A stretch of DNA of 12,579 nt. Source: Willaertia magna. Taxonomy: Eukaryota; Heterolobosea; Eutetramitea; Acrasida; Naegleriidae. The notes below the pieces were generated by a model that had not been told where the DNA came from, searched no databases, and saw only the letters and a program-made list of their open reading frames with translations. Numbering within the stretch: the stretch's first letter is position 1; each line of letters opens with the position of its first letter. The translations under genes and the position numbers were made by a program. Location of the stretch: NCBI GenBank assembly GCA_902984215.1, contig CADWAF010004285.1:1-12579 (forward strand), written 5' to 3'. This document shows, one piece after another, positions 1 through 7,274 of the stretch.

Positions 1-465
1 GAAAAATCAAATAAAAAACAAAAGAAAATCTCTTTAGACACAGAACATATGGATGAAGCAGAAAAAAGAAAAGATGTACAATTAGAATGTGCTTATGTAA
101 TGATTGGATATCCAGATGATTTTGATATTATTCCACTCTCTAAATTCTCGTACGCAATGATTTGTGGAAGGGAGGATACTTTATTTCCAAGAATGAAAGA
201 AGGAAAGAATGGTAAACAAACAATTGCAGTTTCACCTTACATTAAAGGAAGATTCACTCCATTTTGTTATTATTTAAATGAAGAATTTATAATGGATAAT
301 GCACCTTTTGATGACATTTTTGATTTAGAGGATTGTGACAATTTTTGTCCAGGTTTTTGGAATGCAAGTTTTTATTGGCATTATAGTGTGACTTTTGGTT
401 CTGTTTATAAAAGAAAGATTGAAATGTTAAAAGTATCACAAGCACAACATGCTAAAATGGGATAA
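1..465 (+). CDS. Unrecognised protein, 3' part of gene
   Basis: An ATG at position 49 gives 138 residues, but the same frame is open back to base 1 with a lysine-rich stretch (EKSNKKQKKISLDTEH). The true start may therefore lie outside the window and the 49 ATG may be internal. The 49 ATG also lacks the A-run that precedes most other starts here, which favours a longer gene. The protein is acidic, rich in aromatics and cysteine, and has a compact C-terminal part (NFCPGFWNASFYWHYSV) that looks like a folded globular domain. I do not recognise the family. No signal peptide, membrane segment or repeat is visible. The stop is TAA at 463-465. Codon use and composition look like a real gene (low-complexity is absent). 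It is on the same strand as the RCC1 pseudogene downstream, separated by about 300 bases. Confidence 0.7.
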   Translation, partial: EKSNKKQKKISLDTEHMDEAEKRKDVQLECAYVMIGYPDDFDIIPLSKFSYAMICGREDTLFPRMKEGKNGKQTIAVSPYIKGRFTPFCYYLNEEFIMDNAPFDDIFDLEDCDNFCPGFWNASFYWHYSVTFGSVYKRKIEMLKVSQAQHAKMG

Positions 466-770
466 TTTTCATTGAATTATAATTTAATCTAAATATATAA
501 TTTTTTTTATTGTTGAATGCTTATAAGTACTGAAATAATGTTTTGACATCCAAACCAATGGCATTGTAAAACCGGGTTGATTAATTACAAAAAATAAACA
601 GTTGCTGTTAATATCAATGTTTTAGCAAAAGTTTAATGTTTTAGATTACTTATGGTACAATCATTAATATGTTGTCGCAAAAGTATTCTATTACTCTATA
701 CAGAGTTGAAAAATAGTAAAATAAAATCAGTGAACGCATTGTATGAGGGTTGATTATGATTATTTAAAGT
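466..770. other. Intergenic region before RCC1 pseudogene, possible promoter relic
   Basis: No convincing gene is seen here. The 8-mer CATTGTAA, found close upstream of three minus-strand starts in this window, occurs on the plus strand at 562-569. An A-rich stretch (acaaaaaataaac) follows about 20 bases later but has no ATG after it. This could be the decayed promoter of the RCC1 pseudogene that follows. An ATG at 652 opens a frame that runs to the TAA at 765, in the same frame as the RCC1 homology that begins at 771. Confidence 0.3.
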
Positions 771-1709
771 TGTTCTTCAGAATCAACAATTATTGTAAAT
801 GAAAAAGGTGAAATATTTATTAAAGGAATATTTAATGATAGAGGAAGTGAAAAAGAATTTATTAAAGTGGAAAGTATTTTATTAAAAGAAAAAATTAAAT
901 ATTTAAGAGCTGGAAAAAATTATTTTTTAATTTTAACAACAAATAATTCTCTTTTTGGATTTGGTGATAATAAATATGGTCAATTAGGTTTAGAAAAAGA
1001 AAAAGAAACGAAAAATGATAGTACCATTGATTATAGTTGCTTTAATGATGTTCAATTACAAAAAATTGATAATATTCAATTAAAAATTAAAGATGTAAGA
1101 TGTTCAGAAACTCATTCGATGATTTAGATATTTTTGGAAATGTGTTTGTAACTGGAGTCAATATTTTTGGACAATTAGGATTAGGTGATTGTGATCATAG
1201 ATTTAAATTTACGAAAGTAGAGTTACCTTATAAAGTAATTAAAATATATGCATACAATGCTACTTCATTTATTGTAAATGAAAATAACGAATTATATGGA
1301 ACTGGTTATAATGATCAGGGTCAACTAGGTCTTGGTAATTGTGAACAAATAACTATTTTTACAAAAATCACAATCCCTAACTTTAACACTAAGTGTTATG
1401 ATTTTGTCTTTTCCTATCACACCCCTTCATTTGTAATTGATGGAAATAATAAGATTAAGTGGTGGAAGTTCAAGTGATATTGAACAATTTGGTTTGGAAG
1501 TTGAAGATAATTGCCTTGTTGAATTTAAGGAATTGAATATTTCAATACGTAAAAGAAAATATATTAATGTATTGCCAGTATCTTTTAGTTTTGTATTCTT
1601 TATTTGTAGTGATTACAAAATTAACAGTGAAGAACAAGAAAATTTATTGGTATTTAATATTTTTCAAAAACTACTACGAAAGAAGTTAATTGACATTAGT
1701 GTTATATAA
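771..1709 (+). pseudogene. RCC1-like beta-propeller pseudogene (type B)
   Basis: Homology to RCC1 repeats is spread over three reading-frame segments. The first runs from a blade beginning CSSESTIIVNE (771) to RCSETHSMI (about 1127), including FGFGDNKYGQLGL. The second runs from DIFGNVFVTGVNIFGQLGLGD to about 1455. The third runs from SGGSSSDIEQFGLEV to the end. The first break fits loss of one base near 1127 (atgatttagat where att-tta-gat is expected). The second fits loss of about five bases near 1455, because the homologous copy at 8474-9294 reads aataagatttttgtaagtggtgg where this copy has aataagattaagtggtgg. The frame is also closed by TAA at 765, so no start codon is connected. The last residues (FQKLLRKKLIDISVI) are the short BTB-like terminal stub seen in the paralogues. 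RCC1 propellers act as guanine-exchange or binding scaffolds; no specific partner can be inferred. Sequencing error is an alternative, but two independent frameshifts plus a lost start favour decay. Confidence 0.8.
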
Positions 1710-2305
1710 AATATAGATCTTATTATAATAATAAATTTAAAGAAGAATATTTAAATGATTTAATTTATTTAGAAAAATTAACTATTAAAGACACAGATAA
1801 ATTTACAGGTCAATATTTAAATAAATTTACTAATTTAACAAAATTAAATGCTAGCAATACAAAAATCAACGAAAAATATTTATCAGAAATTACCAAATTA
1901 AAAAAATTAAATTTATCTAAATGTTGTAATATATCAGGTAATTGTTTTAAATATTTAACACTTTTACAAAAACTTGATTTAACTGGTGTTTCATTAATGA
2001 CGGAAAGACATTTAAATAATTTAATTAATTTAACTGAATTAAAAATAGAAAACTGTAATATTTATTTTGGAGAATTTTTATTGCAAATGAATGATTTAAA
2101 TGTTTTACTTACAAGTAGAAGTTTAATTGATTTACAGGAAAAACAAATTTCAGAAATTAAATTATTAATTGCAAAAGGAAGTAAATTTAATGAAGCAGTA
2201 ATGATTGTTTTAAATAATATGATAAAAGAGGAAGGATTATTGCGAGAAGATGTCATAAATGAAGATAGCGACGATGACGAAGATGCCGTCGAGCAATTAG
2301 AATGA
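1710..2305 (+). pseudogene. Leucine-rich-repeat protein, 5'-truncated
   Basis: The frame is open from 1700 but has no ATG until 1997, which lies inside a repeat. About five repeats of 22-24 residues are visible, each beginning yLxxLxxLxxLxL and ending in Asn/Cys-rich turns, for example YLNKFTNLTKLNASNTKINEK, HLNNLINLTELKIENCNIYF and LKKLNLSKCCNISG. This is the cysteine/asparagine LRR style common in F-box and protist LRR proteins. A non-LRR tail follows (EKQISEIKLLIAKGSKFNEA) with a very acidic end (EDSDDDEDAVEQLE). The stop TGA overlaps an AATAAA (2305-2310). The repeats begin immediately after the RCC1 pseudogene's stop, so the 5' part was probably lost when an RCC1 copy was joined here. 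The 102-residue frame from 1997 could still be translated. Function: LRRs bind proteins; the target is unknown. Confidence 0.7.
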
Positions 2306-2582
2306 ATAAAGTACATTAATTAATATTACTACTTTGTACATTCAATCATCTATTTACACATTATCATTCTGATGTAAAAATCTTTTCTTAATGCCTTCAC
2401 TTTGCATTAGTAAGGTACTTTCTTCAGTAAAGTTAGTGGATACTTTCATTCTTCTTTGTTAAATATATTACTGGTACATGAGTTGACTAAACATTATAAA
2501 AACAAAGAATTAAATTTTAAATGTTTATTCCTTTAAAATTGTATATTTAAATAAAAATGTTATTTTTAACACAAAATAAAAA
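2306..2582. other. Intergenic region with probable polyadenylation signal
   Basis: AATAAA at 2305-2310 directly follows the LRR stop. The remainder is AT-rich with no RCC1, LRR or other coding similarity that I can see. The last 60 bases, very A/T-rich and ending in acacaaaataaaaaATG, would hold the promoter and leader of the gene at 2583. Confidence 0.35.
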
Positions 2583-2954
2583 ATGCAAAAACGAAGTCAA
2601 GTGAAAACCTACATTCCACCAACAACAACTACACAACAAAAAGACGGAAAATCATCAACAAGTCAACAAACAATCGCTTCCACTCCTGTTGTTTGTATCT
2701 ATACAAAACCACATTTAATGAAAAGATTAAAACAATTTTTAGATCATTTCGATAGACCACCACAACAATTATTTATTGATTTTGCATTTGTTGAAGTTGA
2801 AGAAAATGATGTTGCACAATTTAGATATAAATTACAACATCCAATTTTACAATCTATTTATGGACCAACTATTGATGAACAATTACCATTATATCAAAAT
2901 GAATCTACTTCTTCTACCGCTAGATTACCTACATCACTTACCCCAAGAATTTAA
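2583..2954 (+). CDS. Small unrecognised protein, 123 aa
   Basis: The ATG at 2583 follows an A-rich leader (aaaataaaaa), matching the start context of other genes in the window. The first 35 residues are Thr/Gln/Ser-rich and probably disordered. A compact core follows at about residues 36-105, beginning VVCIYTKPHLMKRLKQFLDH and including QLFIDFAFVEVEE and FRYKLQHPILQSIYGP. The C-terminus is Ser/Thr-rich again. There is no signal peptide or membrane segment. I do not recognise the core. It converges on the J-domain gene, with 94 bases between the two stops. Composition is that of a normal gene, without stops or frameshifts. The shorter frame inside it (2776-2964) is a shadow. Confidence 0.75.
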   Translation: MQKRSQVKTYIPPTTTTQQKDGKSSTSQQTIASTPVVCIYTKPHLMKRLKQFLDHFDRPPQQLFIDFAFVEVEENDVAQFRYKLQHPILQSIYGPTIDEQLPLYQNESTSSTARLPTSLTPRI

Positions 2955-3048
2955 TTTTATTTAATTTACTAAATAGAATTATGAGATTGTTGTAAATATT
3001 TAATAATTTAATTGGAAAGAATTTTACAAAATTTTGGATATAATTAAA

Positions 3049-5247
3049 TTACATCATGTATTGGAAATAAGTAATTCCATGTTTATGATAAAGTTCTCTA
3101 CTTTGTGGATGTCCTAGAATTTGAAATGCATAGTTAATTTGTTTAAATCTTTCAATAATTTCCTCTTCTGTCATTTCCTTCTTTTCTTCTTCTTCCTTCT
3201 TATCACTTTCTTTTTCTTCTTCCATTATTATTACTGAACTACTACTATTCTCTTGTAATTCCATCTCACCAGAAACTGTAGTATTCTTCTTTTTATTAGA
3301 ACTAATATGTAAATCAGGATGATATAACATTGCTAATTTTCTGTATTGTTGTCTAATTTCTTCTTGTGTATATAAAGCAAATACTTTTGTATCTAATTCT
3401 AAAATTGTATATAAATCACATCCTTTATGGATTTCTAAAGCTAATGGTGATAAATTATTTTGATTATCATTGCTATTATTATAATTACTTTGATTAAATT
3501 TCCATGCATTAAAATATAATCTTTGTAAAGGTTTATTTGCGATATATTTATTATGTATTTTAACTGCTAATTTTTTATGTTTTTGTAAATGTAAAAATGG
3601 TTTATAATATTGTTCAATACTTGAGCTTAACGCTAATAAAAAGGAAATACTTCCACTCCAAATTAAATTTGATGTTAAAGTCATGGTGTAAAACCAAGTT
3701 GACCAACCATATAATAAAGAAAATATTACTGAATTAAAAGTAATTAAATTTGTTAAAAAAACTTTAACAAAACTATAAGGTACATATCCAGTAATATAAT
3801 TACCATCTATACCATTCATAAAACTATAAAAACTTAATCTTCCATGAGATAACTTTTCTACTTTCTTTCTTAGAGCATAAGGTGCTAATTTAAATAAAAA
3901 ATCTGGAAAGAATAAAGTATCTTGTTTAATATAGAATGGAATATATCTCATTTCTTTTTTATGGATTTTAAAATCTGTTTTCTCTAATTCAAAACTATTT
4001 ACTTCTATTTTAGGTGATAATAATAAAGTAGGTGTGTATGTTGAATTATTATCTAAATCTTCAAAATCTTCAATTTGTTCTTTAATTAATTTATTTAGTT
4101 TTAATTCAATGGTATCAGGTATATATTTATCAAATGTTAAGGACCATGCTGTTTCCCAATCAATTGTATAGTAATCTACATTATATTCTTTTTTATTATT
4201 TGTTTTATTATTTGAGAACCATGTTTTAATATTATTCCATATTTGTTCATACCATTGTGGTTGATAACTAATTTTTTTAATATTAAAATCTTCAATTAAA
4301 TATTTTGGATCTAAATTATCAATTACTCTTTTAACTAGAACATGTTCAAATTGTGTAGATGCATAAACAGATGTATATCCATCAACAAATGTCATTTCAT
4401 TCTTTTTTTCTTTTATTTTCTTTAATTCTTCTTTTTTGTCATCTTTTTGTTGTTGTAATTGTTGTAAAGAATTTACAGAATTAAAAATTTCATCTTGTTC
4501 TAAATATTCATTTAATTTAATATGGTCAACTAAAAAATCTAAAACTAATTCTTTTGAATTTAAAGAAATTATTTCAAAACTATTTTCTTGTATTTGAAAT
4601 TGATTCATTAAAATTGTTTTAATTACACCAACTAATTCCCTTAAAGTTTTTTCATCATTTAATTTTAAAATCTTTTCTAACTCTTCAATTTCTTTCTTTT
4701 TCTCTTTTAAATCTCTTTGCAAGAAATCTTCAGGTAATTGCGTTAAAGTATCAACTTGTTTTCTCTTTTTATTTAACTTTTCCAATAACTTCTTTTTTAT
4801 CTCTTCTTCAGTTTTATTCAATAACATTAACATTAAATGTTTTTGTTTTGAAATATCTAACGTTAACCTTACTTTAACTTTATAAGCGCATGCTTCCCCA
4901 TATTGAAACACCCAGAAAGGTAAGTAGATTGGTTGTGGATAATAATCGGGTTTATACCATTTTGTTGGACCAAACCATTTATTTTTTCTTTTAGCATATT
5001 GGTAGAAGCTTTCATAGGCTTGTTCAGGAGAGAATTGAAATTCGGAAACGATATTTAGTTTAATAGAGTTATTGGTTTGTTCGGTATTATTGTTTTTGAA
5101 TTTATTAAATAGTTTTTTAAAGTAATGTTTTTTATTATTTTGAGAATGAATTGAAAAAGAATTGATTCTGGAAAGTGGCAGAAGGTTGATATTCTGTTTC
5201 ATCTTTCCGATTGAAAGAAACTTTACTACTTGGTTGTTGATCTTCAT
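3049..5247 (-). CDS. Membrane J-domain (DnaJ/Hsp40-type) protein, probably mitochondrial
   Basis: Start: the open frame begins at a GTG (5286), but the first ATG is at 5247, preceded by nine A's like other starts here, giving 732 residues. The N-terminus (MKINNQVVKFLSIGKMKQN then LLPLSRINSFSIHS) is basic, hydroxylated and free of acidic residues, as in mitochondrial presequences. Residues 70-125 form a Trp/Tyr/Pro-rich conserved-looking block (WFGPTKWYKPDYYPQPIYLP). Residues 145-200 are probable coiled coil. Two hydrophobic segments lie at about 496-518 and 520-543. The J domain occupies about 611-727: DLYTILEL, helix II IRQQYRKLAMLYHPD with intact HPD at 643-645, then an acidic lysine/glutamate insertion of about 45 residues before helix III (IIERFKQINYAFQILG). 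J domains stimulate the ATPase of Hsp70; the two TM segments suggest an anchored co-chaperone. The exact subfamily is not identified. Its 5' end is 57 bases from the stop of the RCC1 gene upstream. Confidence 0.85.
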   Translation of the reverse strand: MKINNQVVKFLSIGKMKQNINLLPLSRINSFSIHSQNNKKHYFKKLFNKFKNNNTEQTNNSIKLNIVSEFQFSPEQAYESFYQYAKRKNKWFGPTKWYKPDYYPQPIYLPFWVFQYGEACAYKVKVRLTLDISKQKHLMLMLLNKTEEEIKKKLLEKLNKKRKQVDTLTQLPEDFLQRDLKEKKKEIEELEKILKLNDEKTLRELVGVIKTILMNQFQIQENSFEIISLNSKELVLDFLVDHIKLNEYLEQDEIFNSVNSLQQLQQQKDDKKEELKKIKEKKNEMTFVDGYTSVYASTQFEHVLVKRVIDNLDPKYLIEDFNIKKISYQPQWYEQIWNNIKTWFSNNKTNNKKEYNVDYYTIDWETAWSLTFDKYIPDTIELKLNKLIKEQIEDFEDLDNNSTYTPTLLLSPKIEVNSFELEKTDFKIHKKEMRYIPFYIKQDTLFFPDFLFKLAPYALRKKVEKLSHGRLSFYSFMNGIDGNYITGYVPYSFVKVFLTNLITFNSVIFSLLYGWSTWFYTMTLTSNLIWSGSISFLLALSSSIEQYYKPFLHLQKHKKLAVKIHNKYIANKPLQRLYFNAWKFNQSNYNNSNDNQNNLSPLALEIHKGCDLYTILELDTKVFALYTQEEIRQQYRKLAMLYHPDLHISSNKKKNTTVSGEMELQENSSSSVIIMEEEKESDKKEEEEKKEMTEEEIIERFKQINYAFQILGHPQSRELYHKHGITYFQYMM

Positions 5248-5289
5248 TTTTTTTTGTGTGGATTTGATAGTGAAATTGATTGTCACACT

Positions 5290-5297
5290 TTACAATG
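5290..5297 (-). promoter_or_regulatory. CATTGTAA element upstream of J-domain gene
   Basis: Minus-strand CATTGTAA lies in the 57-base gap between the RCC1 stop (5305) and the J-domain ATG (5247), 42 bases before that ATG. The same 8-mer precedes the starts at 6417 and 10000. Its role as a core promoter or initiator element is inferred only from this repetition. Confidence 0.3.
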
Positions 5298-5304
5298 AGG
5301 GAAG

Positions 5305-6417
5305 TTAAAAAAACAGACAAGTGACATCTGTTATTTTATTAATTAATAATTTTTCTTTAAATAAATTAATTTCTTTACTATTAAAATAATTTTCATCATT
5401 AATTAAATAATCACTATAAATTATAAATGAAAAATGTGACGTAAAAAACGGTAGTAAATTACAATAGTTTTTACATGTATCTTTTAATAAACATAAAGAA
5501 ATAGTACCTTCATTCCTAATATAACAATTATTATCATTCGTAACTAAATAAATTATAGGATTTAAAAAGGAAGAATAAATTCTATCAATAATAATATTAT
5601 CTGAAGGAAGGTTTAGTTTTGTAAAGGTTTTACAACCAGAAACATAAACTTGATTTTCGATTGATAAGATAATTGAACAGTGGCTTGAACAAGCAATTTG
5701 TTTAGCTTTAAAATTAATGTTTAATTTTGTAAATTGTGTTTTATAACCACCTAAATTTCCTAATGGTGAAAAGGTATTATCACCGCAACCATAAACATTA
5801 CCATTTTTATCTAACAATAAAGTATGATCATCACCACAACGGATGTCAATAATATTAACGTTTCGTAAAGTATTAACTTTTGTAAAAGACATAACTTCTT
5901 CTTCGTCTGATCGAAACCCTAATTGAGAATAAACATTTACTCCAGCAACATATAATAAATTATCTTCTGTAATAATAAATATATTATCAAAACCACATAC
6001 AACTTTCTTAATTTTTGAATAAATATCATTCTTTATTACTTTATAAAAACATAACGTATTGTCACTCTTCACTTGTTGCAATTCCTCTTCACGAATAGAA
6101 ATATTTCCAAAAATAAATATTTCATTATATTCATTTACAATTACACCATGTTCATAACCAACGTCAATTAATTTAATATTTTTCATTTCATTAATTTTAA
6201 CAAATTGTTCTTTCATTCCATTAACTCCATAAACAAAATTATCATCCGATGACTCATTTTCATTAATTGGATTTCCATGAATAAATAATTCATTTGAATA
6301 ATTTACGATAATAAAAAACTCATTTCCGGCTTTAATAAATCGAATTGGTTGTGAAAAAGATAATGGATTTTTCCTATTCGAAAATCTATCGTCATAAATT
6401 TCTTTAATTTCATGCAT
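5305..6417 (-). CDS. RCC1-like beta-propeller protein, intact (type C)
   Basis: The open frame begins with TTG at 6429; the first ATG is at 6417 in taaaaaaATG, giving 370 residues. At least six RCC1 blades are visible, with the family pattern Cys/Gly-x-x-x-x-(hydrophobic strand)-N-G-x-(aromatic)-G. Examples are IKLIDVGYEHGVIVNEYNEI, IKKVVCGFDNIFIITEDN with YVAGVNVYSQLGF, and IRCGDDHTLLLDKNGNVYGC. The fifth blade (IACSSHCSIILSIENQVYVS) is weaker. The C-terminus, after a conserved SDYLIN turn, ends INLFKEKLLINKITDVTCLFF, which resembles the opening helix and strand of a BTB/POZ domain cut short. No membrane segment or signal is seen. It lies directly upstream of the J-domain gene on the same strand and outside the alternating array. 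It is divergent from types A, B and D and shows no frameshift. Propeller scaffolds of this kind bind proteins or chromatin; the partner is unknown. Confidence 0.85.
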   Translation of the reverse strand: MHEIKEIYDDRFSNRKNPLSFSQPIRFIKAGNEFFIIVNYSNELFIHGNPINENESSDDNFVYGVNGMKEQFVKINEMKNIKLIDVGYEHGVIVNEYNEIFIFGNISIREEELQQVKSDNTLCFYKVIKNDIYSKIKKVVCGFDNIFIITEDNLLYVAGVNVYSQLGFRSDEEEVMSFTKVNTLRNVNIIDIRCGDDHTLLLDKNGNVYGCGDNTFSPLGNLGGYKTQFTKLNINFKAKQIACSSHCSIILSIENQVYVSGCKTFTKLNLPSDNIIIDRIYSSFLNPIIYLVTNDNNCYIRNEGTISLCLLKDTCKNYCNLLPFFTSHFSFIIYSDYLINDENYFNSKEINLFKEKLLINKITDVTCLFF

Positions 6418-6436
6418 TTTTTTTAACAATTGTTTT

Positions 6437-6444
6437 TTACAATG
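6437..6444 (-). promoter_or_regulatory. CATTGTAA element upstream of RCC1 type C gene
   Basis: Minus-strand CATTGTAA lies 19 bases upstream of the ATG at 6417 and is followed by aaaacaattgttaaaaaaATG. The acaattgt there is a small palindrome. The same 8-mer occurs before two other minus-strand starts. Confidence 0.3.
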
Positions 6445-6510
6445 GTGACAAAGAACTGCTTTACAAACTGTTACAAAGCAACAGTTTAAAAGAATTAAAA
6501 GAATTAAACT

Positions 6511-6991
6511 TTACTTTTCAATATTTCTTCTAAAAGTTATATTGAAACGTATTTCATCTATTCCCTCATCGTTTCGGTAAAGCATGTTTAAATTTATTTT
6601 GACATTCTGTACCACCCATTATTAAAACACTACCGTGATGAAGGATTTGACTAAATTCAATATTTCCTAATTCCGTTTTACTTATTATTCTTTTCATTTG
6701 AAATTCCCTTTCTGCACCAAATGTAAAACTAATAATTGTTGAACCAAGTTCTAACGAATCATAAGTACCAGTATCTGAGTGGAAACCAATGTGATGATTA
6801 CCATGATCGTATCTCATAATACGTATGTGATTAAAATAGTTACCACAATGTTCATGTTTTACATGTTGTTATTGTTTTAAATCCTTTTCTTCCTTATTTT
6901 CATTAATATTCTTTATACGTAATTGACATTCGTGACACCAAATATCTTCTGCCAATTGTTTTAATTGTAATAAAGTGTCATATCCTTTCGG
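6511..6991 (-). pseudogene. AlkB-like 2-oxoglutarate/Fe(II) dioxygenase relic
   Basis: The frame upstream of the ATG at 6817 continues the homology (CGNYFNHIRIMRYDHGNHHI), so that ATG is not the original start. Visible AlkB-family features, in order: the strand ending MRYDHGNHHIGFHSD, with the HxD iron ligands; ISFTFGAEREFQMKR, the conserved SFGATR-like strand; HHGSVLIMGGTECQ; and FKHALPKR, with the distal His ligand. After PKR the frame meets TGA. In another frame the reading resumes as DEGIDEIRFNITFRRN, containing the RxNxTxR motif that binds 2-oxoglutarate and is diagnostic of AlkB proteins, and ends at TAA 6511-6513. Upstream, an in-frame TAA (6869-6871) separates a further coding stretch (LLQLKQLAEDIWCHECQLR) and a TGA lies at 6992-6994. 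Intact relatives (ALKBH2/3 type) repair alkylated bases or modify RNA. This copy lacks its N-terminal third and carries at least a nonsense codon and a frameshift. An RCC1 fragment abuts its 5' side. Confidence 0.8.
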
Positions 6992-7019
6992 TCACAAAAA
7001 TTTTAATACAACTAGTTGG

Positions 7020-7135
7020 AATGGAAGTAATGACCTGGGAAAATTAAATGGAATAAGAAAATTCCAGAGATGAATAAATTGAAATAAAATTAAATTTTAA
7101 AATTAAATTAATTACATGTGGATGTTATCATAATT
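7020..7135 (+). pseudogene. RCC1-like N-terminal fragment A1
   Basis: The nucleotides align with the start of gene A4 (10201 onward): aatggaagtaatgacctggg matches aacggaagtaatggtcatgg, and aaattaaatggaata and aaaattccagagatga are shared. The original ATG is missing, a stop (TGA after the shared ccagaga) interrupts the frame, and homology ends around ITCGCYHN, the first blade. It then turns directly into an inverted fragment (7137-7212). Confidence 0.75.
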
Positions 7136-7136
7136 T

Positions 7137-7212
7137 CATTTCAATTAATTTATCTTTTTCTGTTATTTCACCAATTAATATAGTTTAATTGTCCATTCAC
7201 AAATACACGCAT
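7137..7212 (-). pseudogene. RCC1-like N-terminal fragment D1
   Basis: Read on the minus strand, it starts ATGCGTGTATTTGTGAATGG exactly like D2 at 12508. It lacks the 15 bases of D2 that encode SNSRG and then a few more bases, which shifts the frame and brings a stop after about 13 codons. Homology with D2 continues to gaaatgaaatt and then ends at the inversion junction with A1. Its promoter-side flank (7213-7274) is intact and nearly identical to that of D2. Confidence 0.75.
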
Positions 7213-7274
7213 TTTTTTATTTTATTAAATTGTTGTAAAATATTGGCCTACCAAAAATTTTCATAATAAAAAAA
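7213..7274. promoter_or_regulatory. 62-bp bidirectional intergenic promoter, copy 1
   Basis: This lies between the divergent starts of D1 (7212) and A2 (7275). It matches 12509-12570 at 59 of 62 positions with identical length. The ends are T-run and A-run, so each flanking ATG is preceded by A's on its own strand. The centre holds ttgttgtaaaat and a ggcc core (ttggcctacc). Shared promoter function is inferred from its position between two head-to-head starts and from conservation. Confidence 0.6.

Noticed and set aside
741..769. A 29-base intron (gtatg...aaag) that would join an exon from an ATG at 652 (ending KIKSVNA) to the RCC1 pseudogene
   Set aside because: The joined reading resembles RCC1, but 29 bases is extremely short, the homologous copy B1 has no intron at this position, and the rest of the gene is already frameshifted.
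2062..2316. Minus-strand serine-rich 84-aa frame
   Set aside because: It is the antisense of the acidic tail and repeats of the LRR gene.
5248..5286. J-domain gene starting at 5286
   Set aside because: That codon is GTG. The first ATG is at 5247 and has the A-run start context and a better presequence.
6418..6429. RCC1 type C gene starting at 6429
   Set aside because: That codon is TTG. The ATG at 6417 follows taaaaaa like the other starts.
6566..6817. A complete 83-aa gene on the minus strand
   Set aside because: AlkB homology extends in frame upstream of its ATG and out of frame past its stop, so it is the middle of a larger broken gene.
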